Origin: Actinomycetota bacterium
Lineage (GTDB): Bacteria; Actinomycetota; Thermoleophilia; Solirubrobacterales; Solirubrobacteraceae
Direction of reading: 5' to 3'
Assembly: GCA_005884115.1 (NCBI GenBank)
Contig: VAXW01000005.1
Location: 930,001 to 994,000 of the forward strand
Length of the DNA stretch: 64,000 nt
Shown here one piece after another: positions 26,608 to 34,428 of the stretch (position 1 is the stretch's first letter; each line of letters starts with the position of its first letter). The position numbers and the translations under genes are program-made. The notes beneath the pieces were generated by a model. The model was not told the origin of the DNA. It did no database searches and worked only from the letters and a program-made list of their open reading frames with translations.

Positions 26608-27516
26608 CTAGGTCATCTGACCTCGCGGCGAGCTTTCCTGGAGCGTGGAAGAGCGCCAGGCCAGCTCGAACGTCGAGACAGGGTCGGCCAGCCCCTTGAG
26701 CGTGAGGGCGCCAAGGTCGGTGAAGCGATAGCCCCCCCGGCTACCGACGAGCGCCCGCACGACGCCGGAAAGAAGGATCTGCCCGGCCCTCGCCTCATCG
26801 CACAGACGCTTGGCGACGATCACGGGCGTACCGAAGTAGTCATCGCCGGTGCTGCTCACCTCCCCGGAGTTCAAGCCGATCCGCAGACCGATCGCCTCGC
26901 CGCTGCCCTGAGCGTTGCGAGCGGCAATACGCTGCTGCATCGCGATCGCGCATCTCACTGCTGCCAGCGCGCTGGAGAAGCCGATCATCAAGCCGTCGCC
27001 CAAGCTCTTCACCTCGCGCCCGCCCAGCTCTGCGGCTGCCTTGCGCAACACCGCGAAGTGCTCGCGAAGCATGCGCTCGCCCGCATCGTCCCCCAGGCGA
27101 TCGAGCAGCGCGGCGGACCCGGCGAGATCCGTGAACAGCAGCGAAACCACTCCGGTGTCGCTGATCGAGTCAGCGATCGTGGTCGAACCCCTGCGCTCCA
27201 CCCTCGCATCATTGAAGGAGAGCGACGTAGCGCCGACCCTGACCACGTCGCCATGACGCAGCCGCCGGCGTCCTCCGATGAGCTGGTCGTTCACGAACGT
27301 ACCGTTGCGCGAGATACCGTCGTCCACGATCAGCCACTGCCCTGCCGCGGGCACCAGTTCGGAGTGCACGAGGGATACGCTGCGATCCCATGGCAGTCGC
27401 AGGTCGGCGTCGTCACCCCGTCCGATCGTCATCGCTCGCTCTCCCTCGAGCGGGAAGACGTGCTCGTTGCCGGCTCTGTCCGGGTAAAGCAGGAACGGGG
27501 CGGTTACGTCGGCCAT
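26608..27516 (-). CDS. FHA-class III adenylate/guanylate cyclase
   Basis: 302 aa. Residues 30-100 are an FHA domain (IGRGDDADL, SRNGTFVN at 69-76; the usual SRxH reads SLVH at 48-51). Residues 123-290 are a class III nucleotide cyclase catalytic domain. LLFTDLAGSAALLDRL carries metal Asp130, SLGDGLMIGF carries Asp174, and IGLRIGLNSGEV and YRFTDLGALTLKGLADPV follow. Both metal aspartates are kept, so it should make cAMP or cGMP. FHA-cyclase fusions imply regulation by Ser/Thr phosphorylation. The start ATG (27516) has a weak GAAAG upstream. It is divergent from the GH15 gene across 132 bp. Confidence 0.88.
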   Translation of the reverse strand: MADVTAPFLLYPDRAGNEHVFPLEGERAMTIGRGDDADLRLPWDRSVSLVHSELVPAAGQWLIVDDGISRNGTFVNDQLIGGRRRLRHGDVVRVGATSLSFNDARVERRGSTTIADSISDTGVVSLLFTDLAGSAALLDRLGDDAGERMLREHFAVLRKAAAELGGREVKSLGDGLMIGFSSALAAVRCAIAMQQRIAARNAQGSGEAIGLRIGLNSGEVSSTGDDYFGTPVIVAKRLCDEARAGQILLSGVVRALVGSRGGYRFTDLGALTLKGLADPVSTFELAWRSSTLQESSPRGQMT

Positions 27517-27648
27517 GCGTCTTTCTGCAGTGTGGCGGATCGTGCACGCCAGGCCATTGGCCCGCAAAGAAAGAGCGCTCGTCTGCCACCGAGTCGGGTG
27601 CAAGCCGTCACGGTAGCCTTGAAGGGGGATGATGACGGGGCGCCGGCG

Positions 27649-29607
27649 ATGAGCCCACCGCGAGCCGACAACGAGCCTGCGCTGAGTCCTTTTCCGCAGA
27701 TCGCCGACTACGCGTTCCTGTCGGACTGCGAGACGTGCGCGCTGATCGCTCCCAGCGGGAATGTGGAGTGGCTGTGCCTGCCGCGAATGGACTCGCCTAG
27801 CGTGTTCGGCTCGATCCTCGACCGCGATGCGGGCGGCTTTCGTCTCGGGCCAGCGGATGTCAGCGTGCCCGCCGGAGTCCGCTACATACCCGGCACGATG
27901 GTGCTCGAGACAAGCTGGGAGACGCGCATGGGGTGGGTGATCGTCAAGGATGCCTTGTGCGTAGGGCCCTGGTACCACATAACCGAGCGGTCTCCCACTC
28001 ACCGGCGCTCGCCCACCGACTATGAGGCGGAACACGTTCTCGTGCGCACCGTCCGCTGTGTTCAGGGCCGGGCGGAGATACACCTTGACTGCGAGCCTGT
28101 GTTCGACTACGGCGGACTGGCAGCCGAGTGGCGCTATGCAGGCGACAGCTACCACGACGCGTTCGCCTCCTCGGAGGGCATGGACTTGGAGCTGAGGCTT
28201 GTTACCGACCTGAATGTCGGGTTCGAGGGTCCGCGCGCCCGCGCGCGCACGGTCCTTCGCGAAGGCGACGTTGCCTTCGTCGCACTTGGCTGGTCGAGTC
28301 ACGCGCTTCCCGCGAGCTGCCATGAGGCCGATGAGCGGCTGACCCGCACGGGCCAGTACTGGAGGGAGTGGCTTAAGCGGGGGACCTTTCCTGACCATCC
28401 CTGGCGGGCGCTGCTGCAGCGCAGCGCGCTGACACTGAAGGGACTGAGCTATGCACCGACGGGTGCGATGGTCGCGGCCGCCACTACTTCGCTTCCGGAG
28501 ACTCCGGGCGGTGAGAGGAACTGGGACTACCGATACAGCTGGATTCGCGACTCGACGTTCATGCTATGGGCGCTGTACACGCTCGGTTTCGACTGGGAGG
28601 CAAACGACTTCTTCTACTTCGTGGCGGACCTCGCAGAGGCCGCGGAGGGAGAGCTCCAGATCATGTACGGGATCGATGGCGAGGCGAAGCTCGCAGAGCA
28701 GGTGCTCGACCATCTCTCCGGCTATGAAGGCGCCCGACCGGTTCGCGTGGGCAACAACGCCTACCGCCAACGCCAGCACGACCTCTGGGGGGCGGTGCTC
28801 GACTCGATTTACCTGCACACCAAGTCACGCGACCAGCTGCCGGAGAGGTTGTGGCCGATCATCAAGCGTCAGGTCGAGAGCACGCTCGCGCACTGGCGGG
28901 AGCCCGACCACGGGATCTGGGAGGTGCGCGGCGAGCCCAAGCACTTCACTTCGTCGAAGCTCATGTGCTGGGTGGCGGTAGATCGCGGCGCCCGGCTTGC
29001 GACGCTGCGCGAAGATCATCGCTTCGCCGCCCGGTGGCGCGAGTCAGCGGCGGAGATCCATTCCGAGATCTGCGAGCGGGCTGTCGATGAGCGCGGCGTG
29101 TTCACCCAGCACTACGGGGGCGACTCGCTCGACGCATCGGTGCTGCTGATGCCGCTCGTGCGCTTCTTACCGCCACGCGACGCGCGCGTGGTGGCCACGG
29201 TGAACGCGATCGCAACGGAGCTGATCGACGACGGTCTGGTTCTGCGTTACAGAACCGACGAGACCGACGACGGCCTCTCCGGCGAGGAGGGCAGCTTCAC
29301 GATCTGCTCGTTCTGGCTGGTTTCGGCCCTCTGCGAGATGGGGGAGGCGGAGCGCGCCCGCATGCTGTGCGAGAAGCTGGTCTCCTACGCGAGCCCGCTC
29401 GGGCTGTACGCCGAGGAGATCGACCCACGGAGCGGCCGCCATCTCGGCAACTTCCCGCAGGCTTTCACCCATCTGGCCCTGATCAACGCGGTCATGCATG
29501 TGATCAGAGCGGAGAGGTCGGACTTCGCCGGGACGCGTCTGCAGCGCCTGGCGCCCGCGGGGCGACACCCGAGTGCTGCTGGCGAGGGCGGGCCCGGGGT
29601 GGCTTGA
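27649..29607 (+). CDS. Glycoside hydrolase family 15 (glucoamylase/trehalase-like)
   Basis: 652-aa cytoplasmic enzyme of bacterial GH15: an N-terminal beta-sandwich (PQIADYAFLSDCETCALIAPSG, about 15-270) and an (alpha/alpha)6 barrel. Barrel signatures are TTSLPETPGGERNWDYRYSWIRDSTF and the catalytic general acid in HGIWEVRG. The catalytic base candidate is in SGEEGSFTICSFW. The mycobacterial trehalase belongs to this group, so trehalose or maltose-type glucosides are likely substrates; this is inference. No signal peptide. It is followed 8 nt later by a degenerate cyclase gene and divergent from the FHA-cyclase. Confidence 0.9.
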   Translation: MSPPRADNEPALSPFPQIADYAFLSDCETCALIAPSGNVEWLCLPRMDSPSVFGSILDRDAGGFRLGPADVSVPAGVRYIPGTMVLETSWETRMGWVIVKDALCVGPWYHITERSPTHRRSPTDYEAEHVLVRTVRCVQGRAEIHLDCEPVFDYGGLAAEWRYAGDSYHDAFASSEGMDLELRLVTDLNVGFEGPRARARTVLREGDVAFVALGWSSHALPASCHEADERLTRTGQYWREWLKRGTFPDHPWRALLQRSALTLKGLSYAPTGAMVAAATTSLPETPGGERNWDYRYSWIRDSTFMLWALYTLGFDWEANDFFYFVADLAEAAEGELQIMYGIDGEAKLAEQVLDHLSGYEGARPVRVGNNAYRQRQHDLWGAVLDSIYLHTKSRDQLPERLWPIIKRQVESTLAHWREPDHGIWEVRGEPKHFTSSKLMCWVAVDRGARLATLREDHRFAARWRESAAEIHSEICERAVDERGVFTQHYGGDSLDASVLLMPLVRFLPPRDARVVATVNAIATELIDDGLVLRYRTDETDDGLSGEEGSFTICSFWLVSALCEMGEAERARMLCEKLVSYASPLGLYAEEIDPRSGRHLGNFPQAFTHLALINAVMHVIRAERSDFAGTRLQRLAPAGRHPSAAGEGGPGVA

Positions 29608-29615
29608 CGTCCAGC

Positions 29616-30236
29616 ATGACGCAGCTGACCTCGATCGACGTGATCGCTTCGGCGCTGGAAGACTCCGGCGCGGGACCGCTCGCCGAGCACAGTTCTCCCG
29701 ACGGCGCAATCACGCTGATGTTCTGCGAGATCGCGAACCTCGCAACGATCCGCGAGGCGCTCACAGCGGAGCGAGTTGCAGCAATTGTGGACGACCAGCG
29801 CCTGGTTCTCCGCAGCATCGCCTCGCGCAACGGCGGGCACATCGCAGGCGAGCACGAGGATGGCTTCCTGATCGTGTTCGACAGCGCGCACGCCGGGCTG
29901 TACTGCGCGATCGAGGTGCAGAGGGCGTTCGCGACGACAACGGAGAGCGGCGAGCATCCACCTATCCAGCTGCGCGTGGGCGTGCACACTGGATTCGTGA
30001 TCGGCGAGGAGGAGCATCTCTACGGCCGCAACGTGCTGTTGGGGGCACGAATAGCCACCGAGGCCGCGGGCGCGGAGATCGTCGTCTCTGCGAAGGTCAG
30101 GGAGTACACGCGCACCACCCCCGGCTTCCGCTTTACTTCACGCGGCGAGCATCACTTCAGAGGTCTTCACGGCGAACACGAGCTGTTCGCACTCGAGTGG
30201 CGAGAGCACGTATCGGGAATGCCGAGCGCCGGCTAA
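29616..30236 (+). CDS. Divergent class III cyclase-domain protein, probably altered catalysis
   Basis: 206 aa, essentially a lone cyclase homology domain. ITLMFCEIANLATIREAL corresponds to the first metal strand (usually F-x-D-L), but Glu replaces the Asp. GEHEDGFLIVFDSAHAGLYCAIEVQRAF supplies the second Asp. IQLRVGVHTGFVIGEEEHLYGRNVLLGARIA matches the family core, and FRFTSRGEHHFRGLHGEHELFAL is the usual C-terminal hairpin. Whether it cyclises nucleotides is doubtful; it might heterodimerise with the canonical FHA-cyclase nearby. ATG 29616 is used; a TTG at 29604 would overlap the GH15 stop (TTGA), the coupling style of this locus. Confidence 0.8.
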   Translation: MTQLTSIDVIASALEDSGAGPLAEHSSPDGAITLMFCEIANLATIREALTAERVAAIVDDQRLVLRSIASRNGGHIAGEHEDGFLIVFDSAHAGLYCAIEVQRAFATTTESGEHPPIQLRVGVHTGFVIGEEEHLYGRNVLLGARIATEAAGAEIVVSAKVREYTRTTPGFRFTSRGEHHFRGLHGEHELFALEWREHVSGMPSAG

Positions 30237-31132
30237 TCTGACTGCCGGGAGTGCTCCGCCACGCCTGCCGCCTCATGGAGCGAGCGCGCGTACTCCTTGG
30301 CGCTCTGGGGTCTGGTCCGAGGATCCTTGCCGAGCGCCCGCAGGACGGCCGGGCCGAGGGCCGGCGGCGCGTGCGGGAGCTCATCGCACGGGTCGCGCGG
30401 CTCGTCTTGCAGCTGCGCCCAGAGCAACTGCATGCCGCGAGCCCCGCTAAACGGCGGGCTGCCGCAGAGGCACTGGTAGACAACGCACCCGAGCGCATAG
30501 ACATCGGTCGCGGCGCCGACGTCCTCACCACGGATCTGCTCTGGCGCCATGTAGTCGAGCGACCCCAGCGCCTGTCCGGTGCGAGTGAGCTGGGTCGCAT
30601 CGCTGTCCTTGGCGAGCCCGAAGTCCGTTATCAATGCGCTGCCGTCGAGCTCCAGCAGGATGTTGGCCGGCTTCACGTCGCGATGCACAAGACCCGCGGC
30701 GAAGACCGCGTCGAGACCATCGGCTACGTCAGCGCAGATCCCAAGGGCGTCTCCTATCTCCAAGCGTTGCTCGCGACGCAGCCTGTCGGCGAGCGAGCCG
30801 CCCTGGATGAAACGCTGCACCAGATATGGGACGCCATCGTGCTCGCCCGAGTCCAGCACGGGCACCACGTGGCGGTTGGCTATCCGCTGCGCGACACGCA
30901 CCTCGCGATCGAAGCGTCGCCGAAAGACGGTGTCCCGCGCCAGCTCCTTGCGCACCAGCTTGAGCGCAACCGGGCTGTGGTCGTCGGCGAGCGCGTTGTA
31001 GACCCGTCCCATGCCGCCGATCCCGAGCAGCGAGGAGATGCGGTAGGCGCCGACCGCCGTGCCGATCAAAGGATCGAGCTGCTCACCCGATCCACCGGTC
31101 GCGCCGCTGCCATCGTGAGCGGTCTCTGACAT
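30233..31132 (-). CDS. Soluble Ser/Thr protein kinase (Pkn-type)
   Basis: 299-aa Hanks-type kinase without a membrane segment. P-loop is GIGGMGRVY, the ATP-binding Lys is in VALKLVRKE, the catalytic loop HRDVKPANILL, Mg motif DFGLAKDSD, activation-loop TRTGQALGSLDYMAPEQI and TDVYALGCVVYQ. All catalytic residues are intact. A longer frame reaches 31159, but MSETAHDG (31132) is the better start. It is divergent from one FHA gene and close to three others, so it is the likely writer of the phospho-Thr marks those domains read. It overlaps the convergent cyclase-like gene by 4 nt at the 3' ends. Confidence 0.92.
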   Translation of the reverse strand: MSETAHDGSGATGGSGEQLDPLIGTAVGAYRISSLLGIGGMGRVYNALADDHSPVALKLVRKELARDTVFRRRFDREVRVAQRIANRHVVPVLDSGEHDGVPYLVQRFIQGGSLADRLRREQRLEIGDALGICADVADGLDAVFAAGLVHRDVKPANILLELDGSALITDFGLAKDSDATQLTRTGQALGSLDYMAPEQIRGEDVGAATDVYALGCVVYQCLCGSPPFSGARGMQLLWAQLQDEPRDPCDELPHAPPALGPAVLRALGKDPRTRPQSAKEYARSLHEAAGVAEHSRQSD

Positions 31133-31197
31133 CGTGCGAGGTTTAGCAGGGGAGAGCATTGCGGCGTACGCTCCGCCGCGTTAGGCTACGCGCGCCA

Positions 31198-31782
31198 GTG
31201 GCCAGTCTGCGCGTAATCTCCGGACCGCTTGCGGGCGAGGTGATCGTAGTCGATCGCACGCTCACAGTCGGTCGTCAGCAGACGGACGTCGTGATCGATG
31301 ATCCCGAGCTCTCGCGCCGGCACCTTGAGGTTCGTCCCGAGGCCGACGGTTTGGTCGTCGACGATCTCGGCTCGACCAATGGAACGTTTGTGGGCGATCG
31401 CCAGATCGACGCGCCCACGCGCCTGCGAGACGGGGACCGCGTCACGCTCGGGGTCTCCGTGCTCGAGGTGCAGATCGCCGCTGCTCAGGAGGAGACGCGC
31501 GCGCGTGCACACGGCGAGCCCGATCTGACGCGGTTCAGGAGCGTTCCCGATGAGGTTCTCAAGCCTGCGTCTTCGCACGACCCGCCGCAGGCGCTCGCCG
31601 CCCCGCTCGAGTCGCCGCCAGCGGCTGTCGTGCCGCTGTCGGTCGAGGTTGGCGCGTTTCTGCCCCCCTCAGTGCGCCGAGGGGGAGGGCTGGCGTCGCG
31701 CTCGTGGCTGCCGGTTGCGCTCTCGTTCGGCACCGCGCTGCTCACCGCGCTCGCGTTGGTGATCTACTTCGCCCAGCGCTAG
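31198..31782 (+). CDS. Tail-anchored FHA-domain protein
   Basis: 194 aa. The N-terminal FHA domain (about 15-95) shows VGRQQTDVVI, PELSRRHLEV and LGSTNGTFVG, all phosphothreonine-binding positions intact. A disordered Pro/Ala/Ser linker leads to one C-terminal membrane segment (PVALSFGTALLTALALVIYFAQR), so the FHA head faces the cytoplasm. GTG 31198 begins just before the first strand. It is divergent from the kinase gene and convergent with a second protein of identical layout ending IIYFAVR, which suggests a duplicated pair. Confidence 0.85.
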   Translation: MASLRVISGPLAGEVIVVDRTLTVGRQQTDVVIDDPELSRRHLEVRPEADGLVVDDLGSTNGTFVGDRQIDAPTRLRDGDRVTLGVSVLEVQIAAAQEETRARAHGEPDLTRFRSVPDEVLKPASSHDPPQALAAPLESPPAAVVPLSVEVGAFLPPSVRRGGGLASRSWLPVALSFGTALLTALALVIYFAQR

Positions 31783-31836
31783 CCCCGGCTGCCCGGGATC
31801 TTGAGGGTAGCGGCCGGCCGATCGGTCGCCCGCCCG

Positions 31837-32379
31837 TCAGCGCACGGCGAAGTAGATGATGAGCGCCAGCGCGATCAGCATCAGCAAGGCGAGTGGCGCG
31901 AGCTGAGCTCTGCGGCGCACACGTACGTCGCGGTACTTCTCGAGCTCTCGAGCGGCGCCGGAGCCGTGGCTCTCGCCAACCACCGCATCGACCGCCTCGG
32001 GATCCACGTAGTCGGGTGGGCGGGGTGCCTGCGCGAGCGCGGGCGGGACCGGCCGCTTCACCGTCGGTCGCTCCGAGACCTGTGAGCTCGAGCGCAGCTC
32101 CATCACTGTCACGCCAAGCAGAAGCTCGTCGGACGGGTCGACGCGGGTCGGGCCGTGCAACTCGTTGTGGTTCACGAACGTGCCATTCGCAGAGCCGAGG
32201 TCCTCGATCACCGCGGAGTCATCCACGGACGGCGTGACGCGCGCATGGTGGCGTGAGACCTGGTCGTCCTCGAGGACGAAGTCAACATCCTGCGCGCGCC
32301 CGATCACGACCGCGCTGTCGAGGGCGAGCTGCCGGCCCGCTCCCGGACCCTCGACGATTTCGAGGACGAGCTCCGCCAT
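31837..32379 (-). CDS. Tail-anchored FHA-domain protein (second copy)
   Basis: 180 aa. FHA domain at about 1-90 with IGRAQDVDFVLE, DQVSRHHARV and LGSANGTFVN, all key positions intact. A charged linker (ARELEKYRDVRVRRRAQ) precedes a single C-terminal membrane helix ending ALIIYFAVR. The ATG at 32379 (MAELVLEIVEGPG) opens directly into the domain; earlier ATGs exist but give an unlikely extension. Same architecture as the convergent neighbour, 55 bp away, so both may tether phosphoproteins to the membrane. Confidence 0.83.
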   Translation of the reverse strand: MAELVLEIVEGPGAGRQLALDSAVVIGRAQDVDFVLEDDQVSRHHARVTPSVDDSAVIEDLGSANGTFVNHNELHGPTRVDPSDELLLGVTVMELRSSSQVSERPTVKRPVPPALAQAPRPPDYVDPEAVDAVVGESHGSGAARELEKYRDVRVRRRAQLAPLALLMLIALALIIYFAVR

Positions 32380-32500
32380 CGCGCGGGTCAGCATAGCGCG
32401 AGCTAGATTCACCGGCTCGGCACACATTTCGCGGGAGGTTCTCACGCACGCGGCGGCTGGCTTGCCCTGTGGGCGGCAAACGCATTAGGCTGCGCTCAGC

Positions 32501-33850
32501 TTGACCGCGAGCGCTCCACGGGACTCCGTCATCGCCGTCGTTGGCGACGGGCTTGGCTCGCTGCTTGTGCTGACGACTGCCCGCTACCTCGGGTTCGAGA
32601 ACCGCGAGATCTCGATCTTCGGCCCGAGCCCCAACCCGGTGGGCACCTACCAGCAGTTCGCCCACAACCTTGGACAGACCGTCCTGCGCTCTGAGTCCGA
32701 GTCGCACTTCCTTGCGCCTGACTGGCCGACGTTCGCGCAGCTGGACGCCTGGTCACACCGCTCGCCCTCGCCACTCTGGCGCTCGATCCGGCGCAAATAC
32801 AACCCCGGCGTGCCGGAGATCCTCACCGAGGCGACGGTTGTGCAGCGACGCTTGGCCTGGGACGACGCGCGCGTGCCGACGCGCGTCGGGTGGTTGCAGC
32901 GCGAGCTGCAGCCGGTTCCCCACTTCGTGCTCTACGACGAGGAGGCGAACTTCGTCGGCCGCGCCAAGCACGTGATGCTGGCCCCGGGCCACGGGCCCTT
33001 GTCCTTTCCCCCGACGCTCGCGAAGGCGCGCCAGGACCCGGCATGCGCCGATCGGATCGTCCAGGCCTACGAAGCCAAGCGCTACGCCGCGGGCGGGCGC
33101 TACGTCGTGTTGGGCGCAGGTATAGCCTCGGTCAACGAGTGGGCCAACATCCTCGACGCCGGTGGGTCCGTGCTGGCGCTCACGCGCACTCCCCAGCCGG
33201 AGACCCAGGATCTCAACGTGCCTCGTTGTCTATTCGAGTCGCGGGGCATCGACGCCTACGTATCGCTGCCTTTCGACGAGCGCGTGAAATTCCTGGGCGA
33301 CGTGCTGCGCGGCACGCGACCGGAGCGCCGCCAGTGGATCAGCAAGATCGAGCAGGGCGAGAGCGAAGGCCGATTCGCCGCCCTCGTGGGCGAGATCGAT
33401 GAGGTGAGCCCGGGCGATGCCGGTCTCAGGATCCACGTCTCGAGCCGCCAGGGGGAGGACCCCGGCTGGCTCGACGTGACGGGCGTCATCGCGGGCACGG
33501 GCTTCAACAAATCGGCGCTCACGATTCCGCTACTGCGCCGGCTGGTCGAGTTCTACCGAGTGCCGGTGGTCGACGGGAGACTGCGGCTCCAGAGCAACTG
33601 TGGGGTTCCCGGGTTGGACAGGCACGACTCCCGCCTGTGCTGCATGGGCCTGATCGCGAACAACGTGATCCCGCACGGGGACACGATTGCCGGGCTCAAG
33701 TTCATCTCGCGCCGCTTTGTCGCCGACTGCGCGCGCGCGGAGCGCCTGAAAAAGCGCTCGTTTCCCTCTCGACTAGGGCTGCAGGTCTCCATGGGCCGCG
33801 ACGTCGCGCAGGCGCTGCGCCGAGTCAGGCCGACCGAGCAGCTGGCCTAG
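32501..33850 (+). CDS. FAD/NAD(P)-binding protein, monooxygenase-like
   Basis: 449-aa predicted flavoprotein starting with TTG; no ATG or GTG precedes the first strand. The dinucleotide motif VIAVVGDGLGSLLVLTTARYL is atypical (GDGLGS). A second motif GRYVVLGAGIASVNEWANIL near 200 fits NAD(P) binding. GVIAGTGFNKSALTIPLLR resembles the ATG-type motif of N-hydroxylating or Baeyer-Villiger monooxygenases. No membrane segment. It is followed 14 nt later by a small membrane protein gene, likely in the same transcript. Substrate unknown. Confidence 0.75.
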   Translation: MTASAPRDSVIAVVGDGLGSLLVLTTARYLGFENREISIFGPSPNPVGTYQQFAHNLGQTVLRSESESHFLAPDWPTFAQLDAWSHRSPSPLWRSIRRKYNPGVPEILTEATVVQRRLAWDDARVPTRVGWLQRELQPVPHFVLYDEEANFVGRAKHVMLAPGHGPLSFPPTLAKARQDPACADRIVQAYEAKRYAAGGRYVVLGAGIASVNEWANILDAGGSVLALTRTPQPETQDLNVPRCLFESRGIDAYVSLPFDERVKFLGDVLRGTRPERRQWISKIEQGESEGRFAALVGEIDEVSPGDAGLRIHVSSRQGEDPGWLDVTGVIAGTGFNKSALTIPLLRRLVEFYRVPVVDGRLRLQSNCGVPGLDRHDSRLCCMGLIANNVIPHGDTIAGLKFISRRFVADCARAERLKKRSFPSRLGLQVSMGRDVAQALRRVRPTEQLA

Positions 33851-33864
33851 GCGGATCTGGCGCG

Positions 33865-34428
33865 ATGTGTCCCACCGTCCTCGGCCGCGTTCAGACCCGT
33901 TGGTCGATCCTCATCGTGCCTGCGCTGATCGCGACGGTGATCTCGATCGTCACCAGCAACGAGGGATGGATCGTGCTGATCGGGGTCTACTTCGTGCTTG
34001 GCGTTGCGCTCGACACGGGCTTTTACCCGCTCATCATCCGCTGGCAGCCGCCGTGGCTGACGTTCACTCTCGCTGCCGGCGAGTTCGTGCTCGTCTACAT
34101 CCTCGCGCACGTCCTGAAAGTGGGGCTGACAAACCCGGAGGCCGTGCTGCTCTACTGGATCGCCTGGACGCTCGCCATCTGGACGAAGGTGGTGATCCTG
34201 CCGCTGCTCTCGCTCAGCTGGATCGAGAACGCCGGTGAGTTCCGGTCGACCGACTGGTCTGTGGCGCCTGAGTATCAGCCGCTGCCGATCTCGGTGTTCC
34301 AGCCGCCCGACGAGCGAAGCCCCGTGCCGCAGCTGGCGCGGGAGTTCTCCTCGGTGCACCGGCTGCCGGCTGAGCTGCGCGATCTGCCAAGCCCATCAGG
34401 GGTTCACCGCGTCCCGGGCGCCCGCTGA
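33865..34428 (+). CDS. Small integral membrane protein, unknown function
   Basis: 187 aa with about four hydrophobic segments in residues 10-125 (ILIVPALIATVISIVTS, GWIVLIGVYFVLGVAL, LTFTLAAGEFVLVYILAHVL, AVLLYWIAWTLAIWTKVVILPLL), then a hydrophilic roughly 60-residue tail. GGCGGA lies 9 nt before the ATG. Probably co-transcribed with the flavoprotein. The 3' end overlaps the convergent antiporter gene by 33 bp. Family not recognised. Confidence 0.65.
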   Translation: MCPTVLGRVQTRWSILIVPALIATVISIVTSNEGWIVLIGVYFVLGVALDTGFYPLIIRWQPPWLTFTLAAGEFVLVYILAHVLKVGLTNPEAVLLYWIAWTLAIWTKVVILPLLSLSWIENAGEFRSTDWSVAPEYQPLPISVFQPPDERSPVPQLAREFSSVHRLPAELRDLPSPSGVHRVPGAR

